From Bacteroidales bacterium (GTDB taxonomy: Bacteria; Bacteroidota; Bacteroidia; Bacteroidales; UBA932), in the NCBI GenBank assembly GCA_017395045.1, contig JAFPWG010000011.1, forward strand, positions 186,001 through 250,000: DNA of 64,000 nucleotides, written 5' to 3'. How positions within the stretch are numbered: the first letter of the stretch is position 1; the number at the start of each line of letters is the position of its first letter. The position numbers and the translations under genes are program-made. Positions 41,273 to 51,408 of this stretch are shown here, one piece after another. The notes beneath the pieces were generated by a model that saw only the letters and a program-made list of their open reading frames with translations, did not search any database and was not told the DNA's origin.

Positions 41273-44200
41273 TTAGAAGTTGAACTTCACGCCCGCCACA
41301 TAGTTGCGCGGACGGGGATAGAGGTTGGAGTCGATTCCGTTGAACACTTCCGGATCCACACCCGTGTAGCGGGTGATGGTAAGGACGTTCTGCACGGTGA
41401 AGAAGAAGTTCAGGGACGCACTGCGTTCCGCCAGCTTGAAGAGGCTCGGTATCGTGTATCCCAGCGTAACGTTGTCCAGCTTGAGGAAGGACGCATTCTC
41501 GATGAAGAAGTCACTAAAATACAGGTTGTCGCTGTTATAGAACGGATCCTGCAGGACACTGGAGATGCGGTTGGCCGTGAAATTGTTGGTCCACAGGTCA
41601 CCCATATAGCTGAACTGGGACTTGTTGTTGTTGTACACATAGTTGCCCAGATTGGCATGGGCGGATGCGGCCAGCGTCCAGTTCTTCCAGGTGAAATTGG
41701 TGTTGAAGCCGAAGGTAAAATCCGGGGCGGGTTTCTTGTAGCAGTACATGTCGTCCTCGTTCACTTTGCCGTTATCGTCACGGTCGACGAACAGGCCGGC
41801 GATGGGATGGCCCTGGTTATCGTAAACCTGCTGATATACGTAGAAGGTCTGAACAGGCTCACCCACCATGAAACGCTGGATGGTGTTGCCCACGGCGCCG
41901 GAGATGCCGCCCGTAGCGACACCCTTGTACTCTGCAGAGTCGTATGCGGTCAGTTTCGTGACCTTGTTCTTATTGTAGGCCACGTTGAAACCAATCTGCC
42001 AGAACAGGTCCTTTTTCTGGAGGGCGATGTAGTTCAGGTCCAGCTCGACACCCTTGTTCACCAGCGTACCGATGTTCGCCACCAGTTCGTTCTTGAGGTT
42101 AGCACCGGCAGGAATCGGGGTCTTGTTGAGCAAGTCGGTCGTTTTGCGGTAATACACATCCAGATTCGCGGTGAGGCGGTCGTTCCAGAAGCCCAGGTCC
42201 AGACCCGCGTTATAGGTCGTGGTGGTTTCCCATTTCAGGTCTGCGTTATATCCTTGTGGAGCGATGGGGATGATCCTTTGGTTGCCGAAATAGTACATAC
42301 TGGCATCCTGGCTGAAGACATAGGTGGGCAGGGACGGGTAGTCACTCTCGGTGTTTAGTTCCTGCTGACCGGTCTGGCCCCAGGAGAGACGCAGCTTGGC
42401 GGCGGAGATGTTCTCCACGTTCTTGAGGAAGTCCTCATTCTTTGCATTCCAGGCCAAAGCAACGGAAGGGAAGATACCCCACTTGTTGTTCACGAAGCGG
42501 GAAGTACCGTCGGCACGGACCGTCGCAGTGAGAAGGTATTTGCCGTCAAAGGAATAATTGGCACGGCCATAGAAGGAGATCAGGCGATACAGGAAATCGT
42601 AGTTATCAGCCTCCTCGAACACTTCTTTCTGGTCGGCGGAAGTGGTCTCGTCCCAGCTGTGAACCTTGAATTCCTGCCAGGAATAACCTGCCATGGCGCC
42701 GAAGCTGTGCTTGCCCACTTCCTTGTTGTAGTTGGCATAGACTTCCAGGGTCTTGTCGGTACGGTTCTCGTTCCAGGGGTGGTTGGAACCCAGGCCGTAA
42801 TGGGCCTGGTCGTGATAGGACTGCTCGGTTCCGGCGGCCACGTAGCTCAAACCGTTCGAACTGGAGGTGTCCAGACCCAGGTTGACGTGCAGGTGAAGGT
42901 CTTCGAAGCCGTGGACGGCATAGTCGACCTGAGCGTTACCGATGAAGCGGAGGGCGTCATTCTCGTTGGAATACTCGTCCAAGGCCGCCACAGGGTTCAT
43001 GGTAGACAGCTGGGCGGTGCCGCCCTCGCTGTTCTTGATGGTATAGTAGCCGTTCACGCCGTTGGGGTCATAAATAGGCTGCGTCGGGTTGAACACGGCA
43101 GCGGCACCGATGGCGCCCGTATTGGCGTAACGTGTGTGCATGTAAGTTTCCTTGGCGCTCAGATCCAGCTTCAGGTGCTTGTCGAAGAAGGTAGGATTGA
43201 GGTTGACGGCCACGTTGGCCCGCTTCATGCCGGAGGTTTTGAGGGTACCCTCCTGAGTAAGGATACCGCCGGACACACGGTAAGGAACGTAAGCTTCCTT
43301 GCCGAACTTGATGTTTCCGGTGACACCGACGTTTCCTTCGTAGGTCTTACCCAGCTGGTAGATGGCCCTCTGCCAGTCCGTATTCTCCTTGCCCAGGTTG
43401 GCGGTAGCCGCAGCACGGTCCTTCTCGTTGCCCAGGCGGGTGGCGATGTAACCCTTTTCGCCCAGCATCAGGTCGCGGAGTTCGTCGCCGGTGAGCATGG
43501 AAAGATAACGGGTGTTCTGGCTCACGGAAGTGGTGAAGTCTGCATTGACATGGGGAAGCGTACCATCCGACCGCTTACCGGTCTTGGTGGTGATGATGAT
43601 GACGCCGTTGGAAGCACGGGAACCGTAGATGGCGGTTGCAGATGCATCCTTCAGGACGGTGAAGCTGTCGATGTCGTCCGGGTTGATGGAAGCGAGCGGA
43701 TCAGACATACCGCCCACGCCATGGGTACCCACGGGCAGGCCGTCCACGATGATGAGCGGGTCGTTGCTTGCCGTGAGGGAGGAACCGCCACGGATGCGGA
43801 TGGTGGAAGCGGAACCAGGGGCGCCGTCTCCAGCCGTCACCACAACACCGCCGGCCTTGCCGGCAAGCAGCTGGGAGGGCGAAGAAGCGATACCTTTGTT
43901 CACCTGGTCGGCACGGACGGTGGAGACGGAACCGGTCATGTCCGTCTTCTTCACGGTACCGTAGCCGATAACCACGACTTCGTCCAGGAAGTGGGTATCT
44001 TCAGCAAGGGTGATGGTGGCGGGGATAGCCGACGCCGTAAAAGTTTGGGAAGCATAACCAATGCAACTCACCTCGATGATGGCATTGGCACTCGAGACGG
44101 TCAGGACATAGTCGCCGTCCAGGCCGGTGGAGGTTCCCACCGTGGTCCCCTGTTCCATGACCGTCGCACCGATCACGGGGCCCTGGGCGTCGACTACGAC

Positions 44201-44290
44201 TCCTTTGATCTGATATCCGCCCTGGGCGAATACAGACGTGCCTGTCAAGCTTGCGAGCAAGACAAACACTGCGGTTAAAATCCTTTTCAT
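41273..44290 (-). CDS. susC: SusC TonB-dependent starch oligosaccharide receptor
   Basis: 1005 residues from the ATG at 44290 (MKRILTAVFVLLASLTG); an upstream in-frame ATG is inside the MFS gene. Signal peptide, carboxypeptidase-like domain (GYQIKGVVVDAQGPVIGATV), TonB-box region (LDEVVVIGYGTVKKTDMTGSV), plug (RIRGGSSLTASNDPLIIVDG, SIEVLKD-type sequence DSFTVLKDASATAIYGSRAS), then a barrel ending YVAGVKFNF. It imports malto-oligosaccharides with SusD. Adjacent SusD, SusE/F-like and SusG-like genes support starch as substrate. Confidence 0.95.
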   Translation of the reverse strand: MKRILTAVFVLLASLTGTSVFAQGGYQIKGVVVDAQGPVIGATVMEQGTTVGTSTGLDGDYVLTVSSANAIIEVSCIGYASQTFTASAIPATITLAEDTHFLDEVVVIGYGTVKKTDMTGSVSTVRADQVNKGIASSPSQLLAGKAGGVVVTAGDGAPGSASTIRIRGGSSLTASNDPLIIVDGLPVGTHGVGGMSDPLASINPDDIDSFTVLKDASATAIYGSRASNGVIIITTKTGKRSDGTLPHVNADFTTSVSQNTRYLSMLTGDELRDLMLGEKGYIATRLGNEKDRAAATANLGKENTDWQRAIYQLGKTYEGNVGVTGNIKFGKEAYVPYRVSGGILTQEGTLKTSGMKRANVAVNLNPTFFDKHLKLDLSAKETYMHTRYANTGAIGAAAVFNPTQPIYDPNGVNGYYTIKNSEGGTAQLSTMNPVAALDEYSNENDALRFIGNAQVDYAVHGFEDLHLHVNLGLDTSSSNGLSYVAAGTEQSYHDQAHYGLGSNHPWNENRTDKTLEVYANYNKEVGKHSFGAMAGYSWQEFKVHSWDETTSADQKEVFEEADNYDFLYRLISFYGRANYSFDGKYLLTATVRADGTSRFVNNKWGIFPSVALAWNAKNEDFLKNVENISAAKLRLSWGQTGQQELNTESDYPSLPTYVFSQDASMYYFGNQRIIPIAPQGYNADLKWETTTTYNAGLDLGFWNDRLTANLDVYYRKTTDLLNKTPIPAGANLKNELVANIGTLVNKGVELDLNYIALQKKDLFWQIGFNVAYNKNKVTKLTAYDSAEYKGVATGGISGAVGNTIQRFMVGEPVQTFYVYQQVYDNQGHPIAGLFVDRDDNGKVNEDDMYCYKKPAPDFTFGFNTNFTWKNWTLAASAHANLGNYVYNNNKSQFSYMGDLWTNNFTANRISSVLQDPFYNSDNLYFSDFFIENASFLKLDNVTLGYTIPSLFKLAERSASLNFFFTVQNVLTITRYTGVDPEVFNGIDSNLYPRPRNYVAGVKFNF

Positions 44291-44319
44291 TAGAGTGTAG
44301 TTAGTAATTGGTATAGTTG

Positions 44320-45660
44320 TTATTTCGTTTTGACGAGACGTACGCACAAGGCGCCGACGACGAGGTAGATTCCCGCCATCAGCAGCATCGCGGGCTGGCT
44401 GTCACCCACCAGGCGCAGCACGAGGCCGCCGGTTGCCGCCGCAACGATCTGCGGCAGGCAGATGGTGCAGTTGAACAGGCCCAGGTAGGAACCCATGTAC
44501 GGGCTGCCCTCCAGGGCGTTCGTCAGCAGGGTGAACGGCAGGGCGAGCATCGCGGCCCAGGCGAAGCCGATGAGGAAGTAGCTCACGAACAGCGCATACT
44601 GGTTGTGGATGAACATCACCGAGGCAAAGCCGACGGCGCCGATGAGGAGGCTCACCACATAGCCGGTCCTGATGCTCTTGAAGCGCGGCAGGACGGTGGC
44701 CCACAGGATGGAGCCTACGGCCTGGACGGCGAACAGGACGCCTACCCAGTTGCCAGCGGCCTGGAAGCCCGCCGAGGCGGCGGCGCCTTCCACGGCCATG
44801 TCCACGCCCCAGCAGTTCACGGCGATGGCGCCGTTCGTGTAGTTCCACATGTACAGGAACGCGGCCCAGCAGAAGAACTGCACCAGGCCCACGGTCCAGA
44901 AAGTGCCCGGAGCCTCCTTCAGGAGCTGCAGCAGGCCCTTGTCGGACTTGCTCTCCTGCTTCTGGAGGTCGATGCCGTGGAATTCGGCATACTCCTTCGG
45001 AGGCATTTCCTTCACACGCAGGAAAGTATACAGGACGCACAGGATGAGGATGGCGGCGCCCACGTAGAAGCTATATACGACGCTGTCGGGCACCACGCCT
45101 TCCGGAGCCTCGTTCGCAATGCCGATCCAGGTGAAGAAGATCGGGAACAGGTAGCCGAGGAGGGAACCCGCGTTGCACAGGAAACTCTGGATGCTGTAGG
45201 CGGTGGTCTTCTGTTTCTCGTTGACCATGTCGCCCACCATCATCTTGAACGGCTGCATGGCCACGTTGATGGAGGTGTCCAGGAAAATCAGCGAGAACAG
45301 GCCGAACCACATCGCCATGTTCAGGCCCAGGAAGACCCGGGTGGAGAAATGGAGCGAACCGGCGTTCGGCAGGAAGGCCATCACCAGGACGGCGATGACG
45401 GCGCCGACGATCAGGTACGGCTTGCGTCGTCCCATCTTGCACCAGGTACGGTCGGAATACTTGCCGATGAGGGGCTGGACGATCATGCCCATCAGCGGAG
45501 GAAGGATCCAGAAAAACGACAGTTGGTGGGGGTCTGCGCCCAGGGTGGCGAAGATGCGGCTGATGTTCGCGCTCTGCAGGGCGTAGGCAATCTGCACGCC
45601 CAGAAAGCCGAAACTCAGGTCTACCAGCTGTCGGAATGTCAAATCACGTTGGTTGCTCAT
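44320..45660 (-). CDS. MFS maltose/maltodextrin transporter (SLC45/GPH-like)
   Basis: 446 residues, 12 transmembrane segments. The opening QLVDLSFGFLGVQIAYALQ and the loop GKYSDRTWCKMGRRKPYLI are typical of the bacterial SLC45-like MFS sugar symporters. It probably moves maltose or short maltodextrins across the inner membrane after periplasmic trimming. It is the first gene of the Sus operon, with only 29 bases to susC, so inner- and outer-membrane steps are co-expressed. The upstream region holds phased TTTCCCG repeats. Confidence 0.88.
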   Translation of the reverse strand: MSNQRDLTFRQLVDLSFGFLGVQIAYALQSANISRIFATLGADPHQLSFFWILPPLMGMIVQPLIGKYSDRTWCKMGRRKPYLIVGAVIAVLVMAFLPNAGSLHFSTRVFLGLNMAMWFGLFSLIFLDTSINVAMQPFKMMVGDMVNEKQKTTAYSIQSFLCNAGSLLGYLFPIFFTWIGIANEAPEGVVPDSVVYSFYVGAAILILCVLYTFLRVKEMPPKEYAEFHGIDLQKQESKSDKGLLQLLKEAPGTFWTVGLVQFFCWAAFLYMWNYTNGAIAVNCWGVDMAVEGAAASAGFQAAGNWVGVLFAVQAVGSILWATVLPRFKSIRTGYVVSLLIGAVGFASVMFIHNQYALFVSYFLIGFAWAAMLALPFTLLTNALEGSPYMGSYLGLFNCTICLPQIVAAATGGLVLRLVGDSQPAMLLMAGIYLVVGALCVRLVKTK

Positions 45661-45688
45661 GGTTACTAATCTGCGGTCATACGCACCG

Positions 45689-45696
45689 CAAAAATA
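45689..45696 (-). promoter_or_regulatory. -7 element of the Sus operon
   Basis: Leftward TATTTTTG (complement CAAAAATA), 28 bases before the ATG at 45660. No TTTG is found 19 bases upstream, as expected of an activator-dependent promoter. Confidence 0.6.
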
Positions 45697-45701
45697 GAAT
45701 C

Positions 45702-45775
45702 TTTCCCGTGTAATTCCCTACGGGAATAAACCGGGCGCCCGGTTTTCCCGGACGGACGGTGCGATTTCCCGGACG
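45702..45775. promoter_or_regulatory. Phased TTTCCCG repeats, candidate LytTR operator
   Basis: TTTCCCGGACG occurs at 45744-45754 and again at 45765-45775, 21 bases apart, and a shorter copy TTTCCCGTG starts at 45702, 42 bases before the first. All face the same way and stand in a 21-base register (two helical turns). LytTR regulators bind direct repeats with this kind of spacing, and a LytTR gene lies at 47197. The block lies between the divergent Sus operon and the sensor kinase gene. The copy at 45702 also forms an inverted repeat with ACGGGAA at 45720-45726. Confidence 0.6.
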
Positions 45776-45826
45776 AACGGCGGCCGGATTTGCTTTATCG
45801 CTGCATTTTTCGTTATTTTGCGGACG

Positions 45827-47191
45827 ATGAAACGGATCCGGACGGCATATCTCATCCACGGGTTCGCGGTGCTGCATGCCGCGGTCACCCTCGCATGCCT
45901 CCTCATCGGCGTGCCGGACTCGCTCATACTCACCCTCCTGACGATGCTCCTCACGGTGCTCATCTGTCTCCGGCGCAACCTGTCGGTGGAATTCACCGCC
46001 ATCTGCGTCATCCTGGTGAACATCGTGGGCTACGTCATCGGCAGCCTCATCGCACAGGTGTTCAACTTCCCCTCCGAGATGCTCAGCCGATGTCTGGCCA
46101 CGTTCTTCACGACGGAACTGCTGGGGTGGGCGCTGAACCTTTTCGCGCGCACCTACCGCATCCCGGCGGGACGGCGCGGATCATGGAAGGACAACCTGGG
46201 GTGGCTCATCTTCGCCGTCGTGACGGTTTTCGCCCTGCGCCTGGTCATCGAATATGTCATCTTCCGGGAAGGACCGTTCCAGGGCGTTTCCATCCTGGGC
46301 GTGTTCCGGTCCCTGATGGGCAATTCCCTGGTCGTACTGGGGATGTTCGCGGGCACGCTGTATTTCATCCGGAAGGGGCACAAGTGGCACTACAGCCTGG
46401 ACGTCGCCACCATCGGCACCACCCTCTTCATCGGCCTCATGGCCGTTCTGGGCGCCCTCATCCATACCCTCGGACTCCCCTTCCAGTGGAATCCGCCCCT
46501 GGACGTCACCGCCTTCGCCCGGAACCTCGTGGTCGCCCTTATTGTAGAAACCGCCGTCTTCGCCCTCATCTATGTCATCGAGTATGCTGTGAAGACGCGC
46601 ACCGAACTGGTCACCCAGCGGGAACGCCGCCACCAGGCCGAATTCCGCTACATGGCCCTGAAGAACCAGGTCAATCCCCACTTCCTGTTCAACTCCCTCA
46701 ACATCCTGGATTCCATCATCCAGGAAGAGCCCCGGGAAACGGCCAGCCGCTATGTCCACAAACTGTCCGGCATCTACCGGTACATGCTCCAGCACGACGG
46801 CAGCCGGCTGGTACGGCTGAGCGAGGAAGAGACCTTTGTGACCATGTACTACGACCTGCTGAAAGTCCGCTTCCCTGAAGGATTTACGGTAGAAAAGAAC
46901 ATCCGGGAGGAAGACCTGGGCCGGATGATCGTCCCCTGCACGCTGCAGCTCCTGCTGGAGAACGTGACCAAGCACAACGCCATCTCCGCCGACTCTCCCA
47001 TCCATATCTCCGTCCAGACTGCCGACGGCTTCCTGGAGATGGAGAACAACCGCGTTCCGAAAGCTTCTCCCGCCACTTCCACGGGCCTGGGGCTCAAATA
47101 TATCAGACAACAGTATCTGGACATTTCCGGACGGGAGATCGAGGTCGACGAGACCGATGAATCCTTCCGGGTCCGCATCCCCTTATTGTAA
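45827..47191 (+). CDS. LytS-type sensor histidine kinase
   Basis: 454 residues from the ATG at 45827; a TTG codon upstream belongs to the promoter (TTATTTTG). About seven hydrophobic segments fill residues 1-255. The kinase core follows with phosphoacceptor His in LKNQVNPHFLFNSLNIL, ATP-binding Asn in LLLENVTKHNAI and the Gly box STGLGLKYIRQQY. This is the His_kinase/HATPase_c arrangement of LytS/YehU. It phosphorylates the LytTR regulator encoded 5 bases downstream. Its position opposite the Sus operon suggests that it senses carbohydrate or cell-envelope state. Confidence 0.93.
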   Translation: MKRIRTAYLIHGFAVLHAAVTLACLLIGVPDSLILTLLTMLLTVLICLRRNLSVEFTAICVILVNIVGYVIGSLIAQVFNFPSEMLSRCLATFFTTELLGWALNLFARTYRIPAGRRGSWKDNLGWLIFAVVTVFALRLVIEYVIFREGPFQGVSILGVFRSLMGNSLVVLGMFAGTLYFIRKGHKWHYSLDVATIGTTLFIGLMAVLGALIHTLGLPFQWNPPLDVTAFARNLVVALIVETAVFALIYVIEYAVKTRTELVTQRERRHQAEFRYMALKNQVNPHFLFNSLNILDSIIQEEPRETASRYVHKLSGIYRYMLQHDGSRLVRLSEEETFVTMYYDLLKVRFPEGFTVEKNIREEDLGRMIVPCTLQLLLENVTKHNAISADSPIHISVQTADGFLEMENNRVPKASPATSTGLGLKYIRQQYLDISGREIEVDETDESFRVRIPLL

Positions 47192-47196
47192 TTTCC

Positions 47197-48009
47197 ATGA
47201 ACGCCCTCATCGTTGAAGACGAGCCCCGCGCCCAGCGCATCCTCGAAAATATGCTCCGGACCCATTTCCCCGAGGTCACGGTCACCGGCGTCACCGCCTC
47301 GGTGAAGGACACCCTCGCCTGGCTGTCCGCCCACAAGGCCGACGTCATCTTCATGGACGTGGAACTGTCCGACGGCAACTGCTTCGACATCTTTGCACAA
47401 GGTCCCGTGGACGCGCAGGTCATCATGACCACCGCCTATGACAATTATGCCGTGGACGCCTTCAAGGTGAACTCGGTGGACTATCTGCTGAAACCGGTGG
47501 ATGTGGACGACCTGAAACGCGCCGTCGAGCGCGTGCGGCAGCGGCTCGATGCCCCTTCCGCCTCCGGAAAAGCCGACGCCGTGGACTTCTCCAAGGTCCT
47601 GGAGGCATTCCAGGCCTACCAGGCGGAAGAGTCGGCCATCCCAGCCGCCGCACCGGCCGGTCCGCACCGCGAAAAGTTCCTGATCCGCCTGAACGACCGG
47701 ATCGTCCCGGTCCACGTGAACGATATCGCGTATTTCTATTCGGAATCGAAGAATTCCTTCATCGTGACCAAGGCCGGCATCAATTACGTGCTGGACGATT
47801 CCCTGGACACCATCGAGCAGGGGCTGTCCCCGAAGGCCTTCTTCCGCATCTCGCGCAGCTGCATCGTCGCCGAAAGCGTGATCGACAGCGTCTCCAAGCT
47901 CCTGGGCGGCCGGCTCCGCCTTTCCCTCGTCCGCGGCGTCCCGGCCGAAACCGACCTCACCGTGTCCCGCGCCCGGGCCGACGCGTTCCTCACCTGGCTG
48001 GAAGGGTAA
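47197..48009 (+). CDS. LytTR-type response regulator
   Basis: 270 residues. The receiver domain has Asp9-Glu10 (VEDEPRAQ), phosphorylation Asp in VIFMDVELSDGN and the Lys in VDYLLKPVDVDDL. After an Ala/Pro-rich linker (about 120-160) comes the LytTR DNA-binding domain (FLIRLNDRIVPVHVNDIAYFYSE, FFRISRSCIVAESVIDSVSK, VSRARADAFLTWLEG). LytTR domains bind direct repeats about 21 bases apart, as found upstream of the kinase gene. It is likely to control the Sus operon and its own operon. Confidence 0.94.
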   Translation: MNALIVEDEPRAQRILENMLRTHFPEVTVTGVTASVKDTLAWLSAHKADVIFMDVELSDGNCFDIFAQGPVDAQVIMTTAYDNYAVDAFKVNSVDYLLKPVDVDDLKRAVERVRQRLDAPSASGKADAVDFSKVLEAFQAYQAEESAIPAAAPAGPHREKFLIRLNDRIVPVHVNDIAYFYSESKNSFIVTKAGINYVLDDSLDTIEQGLSPKAFFRISRSCIVAESVIDSVSKLLGGRLRLSLVRGVPAETDLTVSRARADAFLTWLEG

Positions 48010-48010
48010 G

Positions 48011-48916
48011 CTAAAACAGGTGCGCGCAGAAACCGATGCCTGCGAGGAGGCAGAACAGGAAAGAGGAGATAACGAGCAGGGGCAGCATCGGGTCGAGGGC
48101 CCGTCCCGTACGTTTCCATACGCCCCTGAGATGCAGGACGAACAAAGGCAGGGTGAGCACGAAGAGGTAGTGCCACCACGAGAACATCCGTAACTGACAG
48201 TAAGCCAGCATCAGCAGCCAGCCCAGTACGATCAGGACGGTCTGGTAGATTTTCGCTTTGCGTTCGCCCAGGCGGATGGCCACCGTGACGCGGTTCACGG
48301 CGTCCGTCTCCATGTCGCGGATGTTGTTGACATTCAGCACACCCACAGAGAAACATCCGATGGCTGCACCGGGCAGCAGCAACCGCCAGAAGAGGGTGTG
48401 GCAGGCGACGAAATAGCCGCCCAGCACCGCGACGAGGCCGAAGAACAGGAATACGTACACGTCCCCGAGCCCCCGGTATCCATAAGGATTGCGGCCCAGG
48501 GTATATTTCATCGCTCCCATGATGGCGGCAGCGCCCATCAGTAGCACCAGGATGGACGTCATGTCCCACAGCGTCCCGAAGGAAACGACGGTCATCGCCG
48601 TACCCGAAAGGATGCACAGGCCCACGAACACGCCGATCAGCACCTTCATCTCCCCGATCGTAAGCACCCCGCCGTTCAACCCGTACTGCGGACCTTTCCG
48701 GTCCGCCGTGTCCGTACCATGGAGCACGTCGCCCAGTTCGTTGGAGAGGTTGGACAAGATTTGCAGGCACACTGTGGTGAGGACGGTCAGGACGGCCACC
48801 CACACATCCACCTTATAATCGGCCGTTGCCAGCAGGATACCCAGGATGACGCCGCCGGTGGACAGGGGCAGCGTACGGAGCCGCATGGAGGCAACGGCGG
48901 CATGGAACTTATTCAT
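48011..48916 (-). CDS. menA: 1,4-dihydroxy-2-naphthoate prenyltransferase
   Basis: 301 residues with eight to nine transmembrane segments, an inner-membrane enzyme of menaquinone synthesis that attaches the polyprenyl chain to dihydroxynaphthoate. UbiA-family Asp-rich motifs are present: SNELGDVLHGTDTADRKG and NNIRDMETDAVNRVTVAIR. The N-terminus (AAVASMRLRTLPLSTGGVILG) is typical of MenA. It overlaps the preceding glycosyltransferase-like gene by 8 bases. Confidence 0.92.
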   Translation of the reverse strand: MNKFHAAVASMRLRTLPLSTGGVILGILLATADYKVDVWVAVLTVLTTVCLQILSNLSNELGDVLHGTDTADRKGPQYGLNGGVLTIGEMKVLIGVFVGLCILSGTAMTVVSFGTLWDMTSILVLLMGAAAIMGAMKYTLGRNPYGYRGLGDVYVFLFFGLVAVLGGYFVACHTLFWRLLLPGAAIGCFSVGVLNVNNIRDMETDAVNRVTVAIRLGERKAKIYQTVLIVLGWLLMLAYCQLRMFSWWHYLFVLTLPLFVLHLRGVWKRTGRALDPMLPLLVISSFLFCLLAGIGFCAHLF

Positions 48917-49571
48917 AGACAGACAGGTTATGGATCACGAACCGTCGGAAAGTGGACCGGAGGAAGTACCAGATGGCGGTAAAAGGCCCCTTGCTCCGAA
49001 GGTCCAGCAGGAAGTCGGCCGCCAGCGTACGGTCCGGGTTCGGGCGTTCTGGACAGGTGCAGGTGATTCCCGGAGCGATGACGCTGGGATATCCGGCTTT
49101 GCGGGCGCGCATGCAGTAGTCGAAGCCGGCAAGCTGGCCGCGGTAACGGCCGCCCAGCACGCCGATGCGCTTGTAAACCACCTGCGGAACCAGGGCGAAA
49201 AGGCCGTCGAACATCTTGCAGGCCACCGGAATCACCGGGTCCGGCTGCAGCAGGCGCCGGTTGCGGCCGAAGCCGCCGCTGACGATGTGCCCTTCGGCAT
49301 CCTGCACCGTTCCCACGAGAAGCGCCCGGTCCCCGAGGAAGGAGGAGTTGTCCAACAGGCTGTACAGGGCGCCCTCCACCGGGGTGACGAGTCCGTGCAG
49401 CCAGATATAGAAGTCCCGCTCCCCGGCCGCCCGCCACGCGGCGTCCAGGTCGGGATTCACGAACATTTCGAATTCGTATTCGTCGGACGGGATGAGTTCG
49501 ATCTGCCGCCGGCACTCCGCCAGCTGCGCATCCGTCGTTTCGGCATATACGAGCAGGGCGACCGTCTTCAT
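48909..49571 (-). CDS. GT2-like glycosyltransferase-fold protein
   Basis: 220 residues. The start [16 protein letters not shown], a DFYIWLHGLVTPVEGALYSLL stretch at the usual donor-site position, and GFDYCMRARKAGYPSVIAPG towards the end resemble a short GT-A/family-2 fold. A canonical DxD is not obvious, so either activity is altered or the fold is used for binding. The start is directly next to lepA and the end overlaps menA, in one leftward unit. The substrate is unknown. Confidence 0.6.
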   Translation of the reverse strand: MKTVALLVYAETTDAQLAECRRQIELIPSDEYEFEMFVNPDLDAAWRAAGERDFYIWLHGLVTPVEGALYSLLDNSSFLGDRALLVGTVQDAEGHIVSGGFGRNRRLLQPDPVIPVACKMFDGLFALVPQVVYKRIGVLGGRYRGQLAGFDYCMRARKAGYPSVIAPGITCTCPERPNPDRTLAADFLLDLRSKGPFTAIWYFLRSTFRRFVIHNLSVYE

Positions 49572-51358
49572 CAGTCAAGCTTCAAAACGGCCATGAACGC
49601 GCTCTGGGGCACCTGGACGGTACCGATCTGGCGCATCCGCTTCTTGCCTTCCTTCTGCTTTTCGAGCAGCTTGCGCTTGCGGGTGACGTCGCCGCCGTAG
49701 CACTTGGCAGTCACGTCCTTACGGACCTGGCGCACCGTTTCGCGGGCGATGATCTTCGCCCCGATGGCCGCCTGCACGGCGATGTCGAACTGCTGGCGCG
49801 GGATCAGTTCCTTGAGTTTCAGGCAGATCTTGCGCCCGAAGTCGTAGGCGTGGTCCTCGTGGATAAGGGTGGAGAGCGCGTCGGCCGGGTCGCCGTTCAA
49901 CAGGATGTCCAGTTTCACGAGTCGGGCAGGACGGAAGTCCGTGACGTGATAGTCGAAGGACGCATAGCCCTTGGAGATGGACTTGAGCTTGTCGTAGAAG
50001 TCGAAAACCACCTCCGACAGCGGAAGGTCGTAGTTCAGTTCCACCCGGTCGGTCGTGATGTAGTGCTGGCCGATGAGGGTGCCGCGCTTATCCATGCACA
50101 GTTTCATGATGGGCCCGTAGAAATCGGACTTGGAGATGATCTGGGCGCGGATATAGGGCTCTTCGATATGGTCGATGAGCGTCTGCGGCGGAAGGCCGGA
50201 AGGGTTGTGGACATCGACCACCTCGCCCTTGGTCGTATAGACCTTGTAGGATACGTTCGGGACGGTGGTGATCACGTCCATGTTGAACTCCCGGAACAGG
50301 CGTTCCTGCACGATCTCCAGATGCAGCAGGCCAAGGAAGCCGCAGCGGAAGCCGAAGCCCAGGGCCAGCGAGCTCTCCGGCTCGTACACGAAGGACGCGT
50401 CGTTGAGCTGGAACTTCTCCAGCGTGGCACGGAGTTCCTCGAACTTGGAAGCATCCACCGGATACAGGCCCGCGAAGACCATCGGCTTCACCTCCTCGAA
50501 TCCCGCAATCGCCTGGGAACAAGGGGTGTCCACGTGTGTAATGGTATCACCCACCTTCACTTCCACGGCCGCCTTGATGCCGGAAATGATATAGCCTACG
50601 TCGCCGGTACGGACCTCACCCGTGGGGTTGAGCTTCAGTTTCAGGTTGCCGATCTCCTCGGCCTCATATTCCTTTCCCGTGTTGAAGAACTTCACCTTGT
50701 CGCCTTTCCGGATGCTGCCGTTCACGACCTTGAAATAGGCGATGATGCCGCGGAAGGAGTTGAAGACGGAGTCGAAGATGAGCGCCTGCAGCGGAGCGTC
50801 CGGGTCGCCCTTCGGCGCGGGAATCTTGTCCACGATGGCGTCCAGCACCGCCTGTACGCCCTCACCGGTGCGGGCAGACACCCGGTACACATCCTCCGGG
50901 TCGCAACCCAGCAGGTCGCACACCTGGTCCGTCACCAGTTCCGGCTGGGCCGACTCCATGTCAATCTTGTTCAGCACGGGGATGATCTCCAGCGAATGGT
51001 CGATGGCCTGGTACAGGTTGGAGATCGTCTGCGCCTGGATACCCTGCGAGGCGTCCACCACCAGGAGCGCGCCCTCGCACGAGGCGATGGACCGCGACAC
51101 CTCATAGCTGAAGTCCACGTGGCCGGGGGTATCGATGAGGTTCAGCCGGTACGTTTCCCCGCCCCGGGTGTACTCCATCTGGATGGCGTGGCTCTTGATC
51201 GTAATGCCCTTTTCCCGCTCCAGGTCCATGTCGTCCAGCACCTGGTTCTCCATCTCCCGGTCGCTCAGCGTACGCGTGAGCTCCAGCAGCCGATCCGCCA
51301 GGGTGCTCTTTCCATGGTCGATATGCGCGATGATGCAAAAGTTGCGGATGTTCTTCAT
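49571..51358 (-). CDS. lepA: Elongation factor 4
   Basis: 595 residues from the ATG at 51358, the normal family length. G-domain motifs: [37 protein letters not shown]. The LepA-specific C-terminal domain is complete ([36 protein letters not shown]-like end). It is a translational GTPase that back-translocates or remodels stalled ribosomes. A TATCTTTG box lies at 51372-51365, only 6 bases before the ATG. Confidence 0.97.
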   Translation of the reverse strand: MKNIRNFCIIAHIDHGKSTLADRLLELTRTLSDREMENQVLDDMDLEREKGITIKSHAIQMEYTRGGETYRLNLIDTPGHVDFSYEVSRSIASCEGALLVVDASQGIQAQTISNLYQAIDHSLEIIPVLNKIDMESAQPELVTDQVCDLLGCDPEDVYRVSARTGEGVQAVLDAIVDKIPAPKGDPDAPLQALIFDSVFNSFRGIIAYFKVVNGSIRKGDKVKFFNTGKEYEAEEIGNLKLKLNPTGEVRTGDVGYIISGIKAAVEVKVGDTITHVDTPCSQAIAGFEEVKPMVFAGLYPVDASKFEELRATLEKFQLNDASFVYEPESSLALGFGFRCGFLGLLHLEIVQERLFREFNMDVITTVPNVSYKVYTTKGEVVDVHNPSGLPPQTLIDHIEEPYIRAQIISKSDFYGPIMKLCMDKRGTLIGQHYITTDRVELNYDLPLSEVVFDFYDKLKSISKGYASFDYHVTDFRPARLVKLDILLNGDPADALSTLIHEDHAYDFGRKICLKLKELIPRQQFDIAVQAAIGAKIIARETVRQVRKDVTAKCYGGDVTRKRKLLEKQKEGKKRMRQIGTVQVPQSAFMAVLKLD

Positions 51359-51408
51359 AACTTGCAAAGATACGCATTTTCCGGGAAACTCACGCAACGC
51401 ACAGCATC

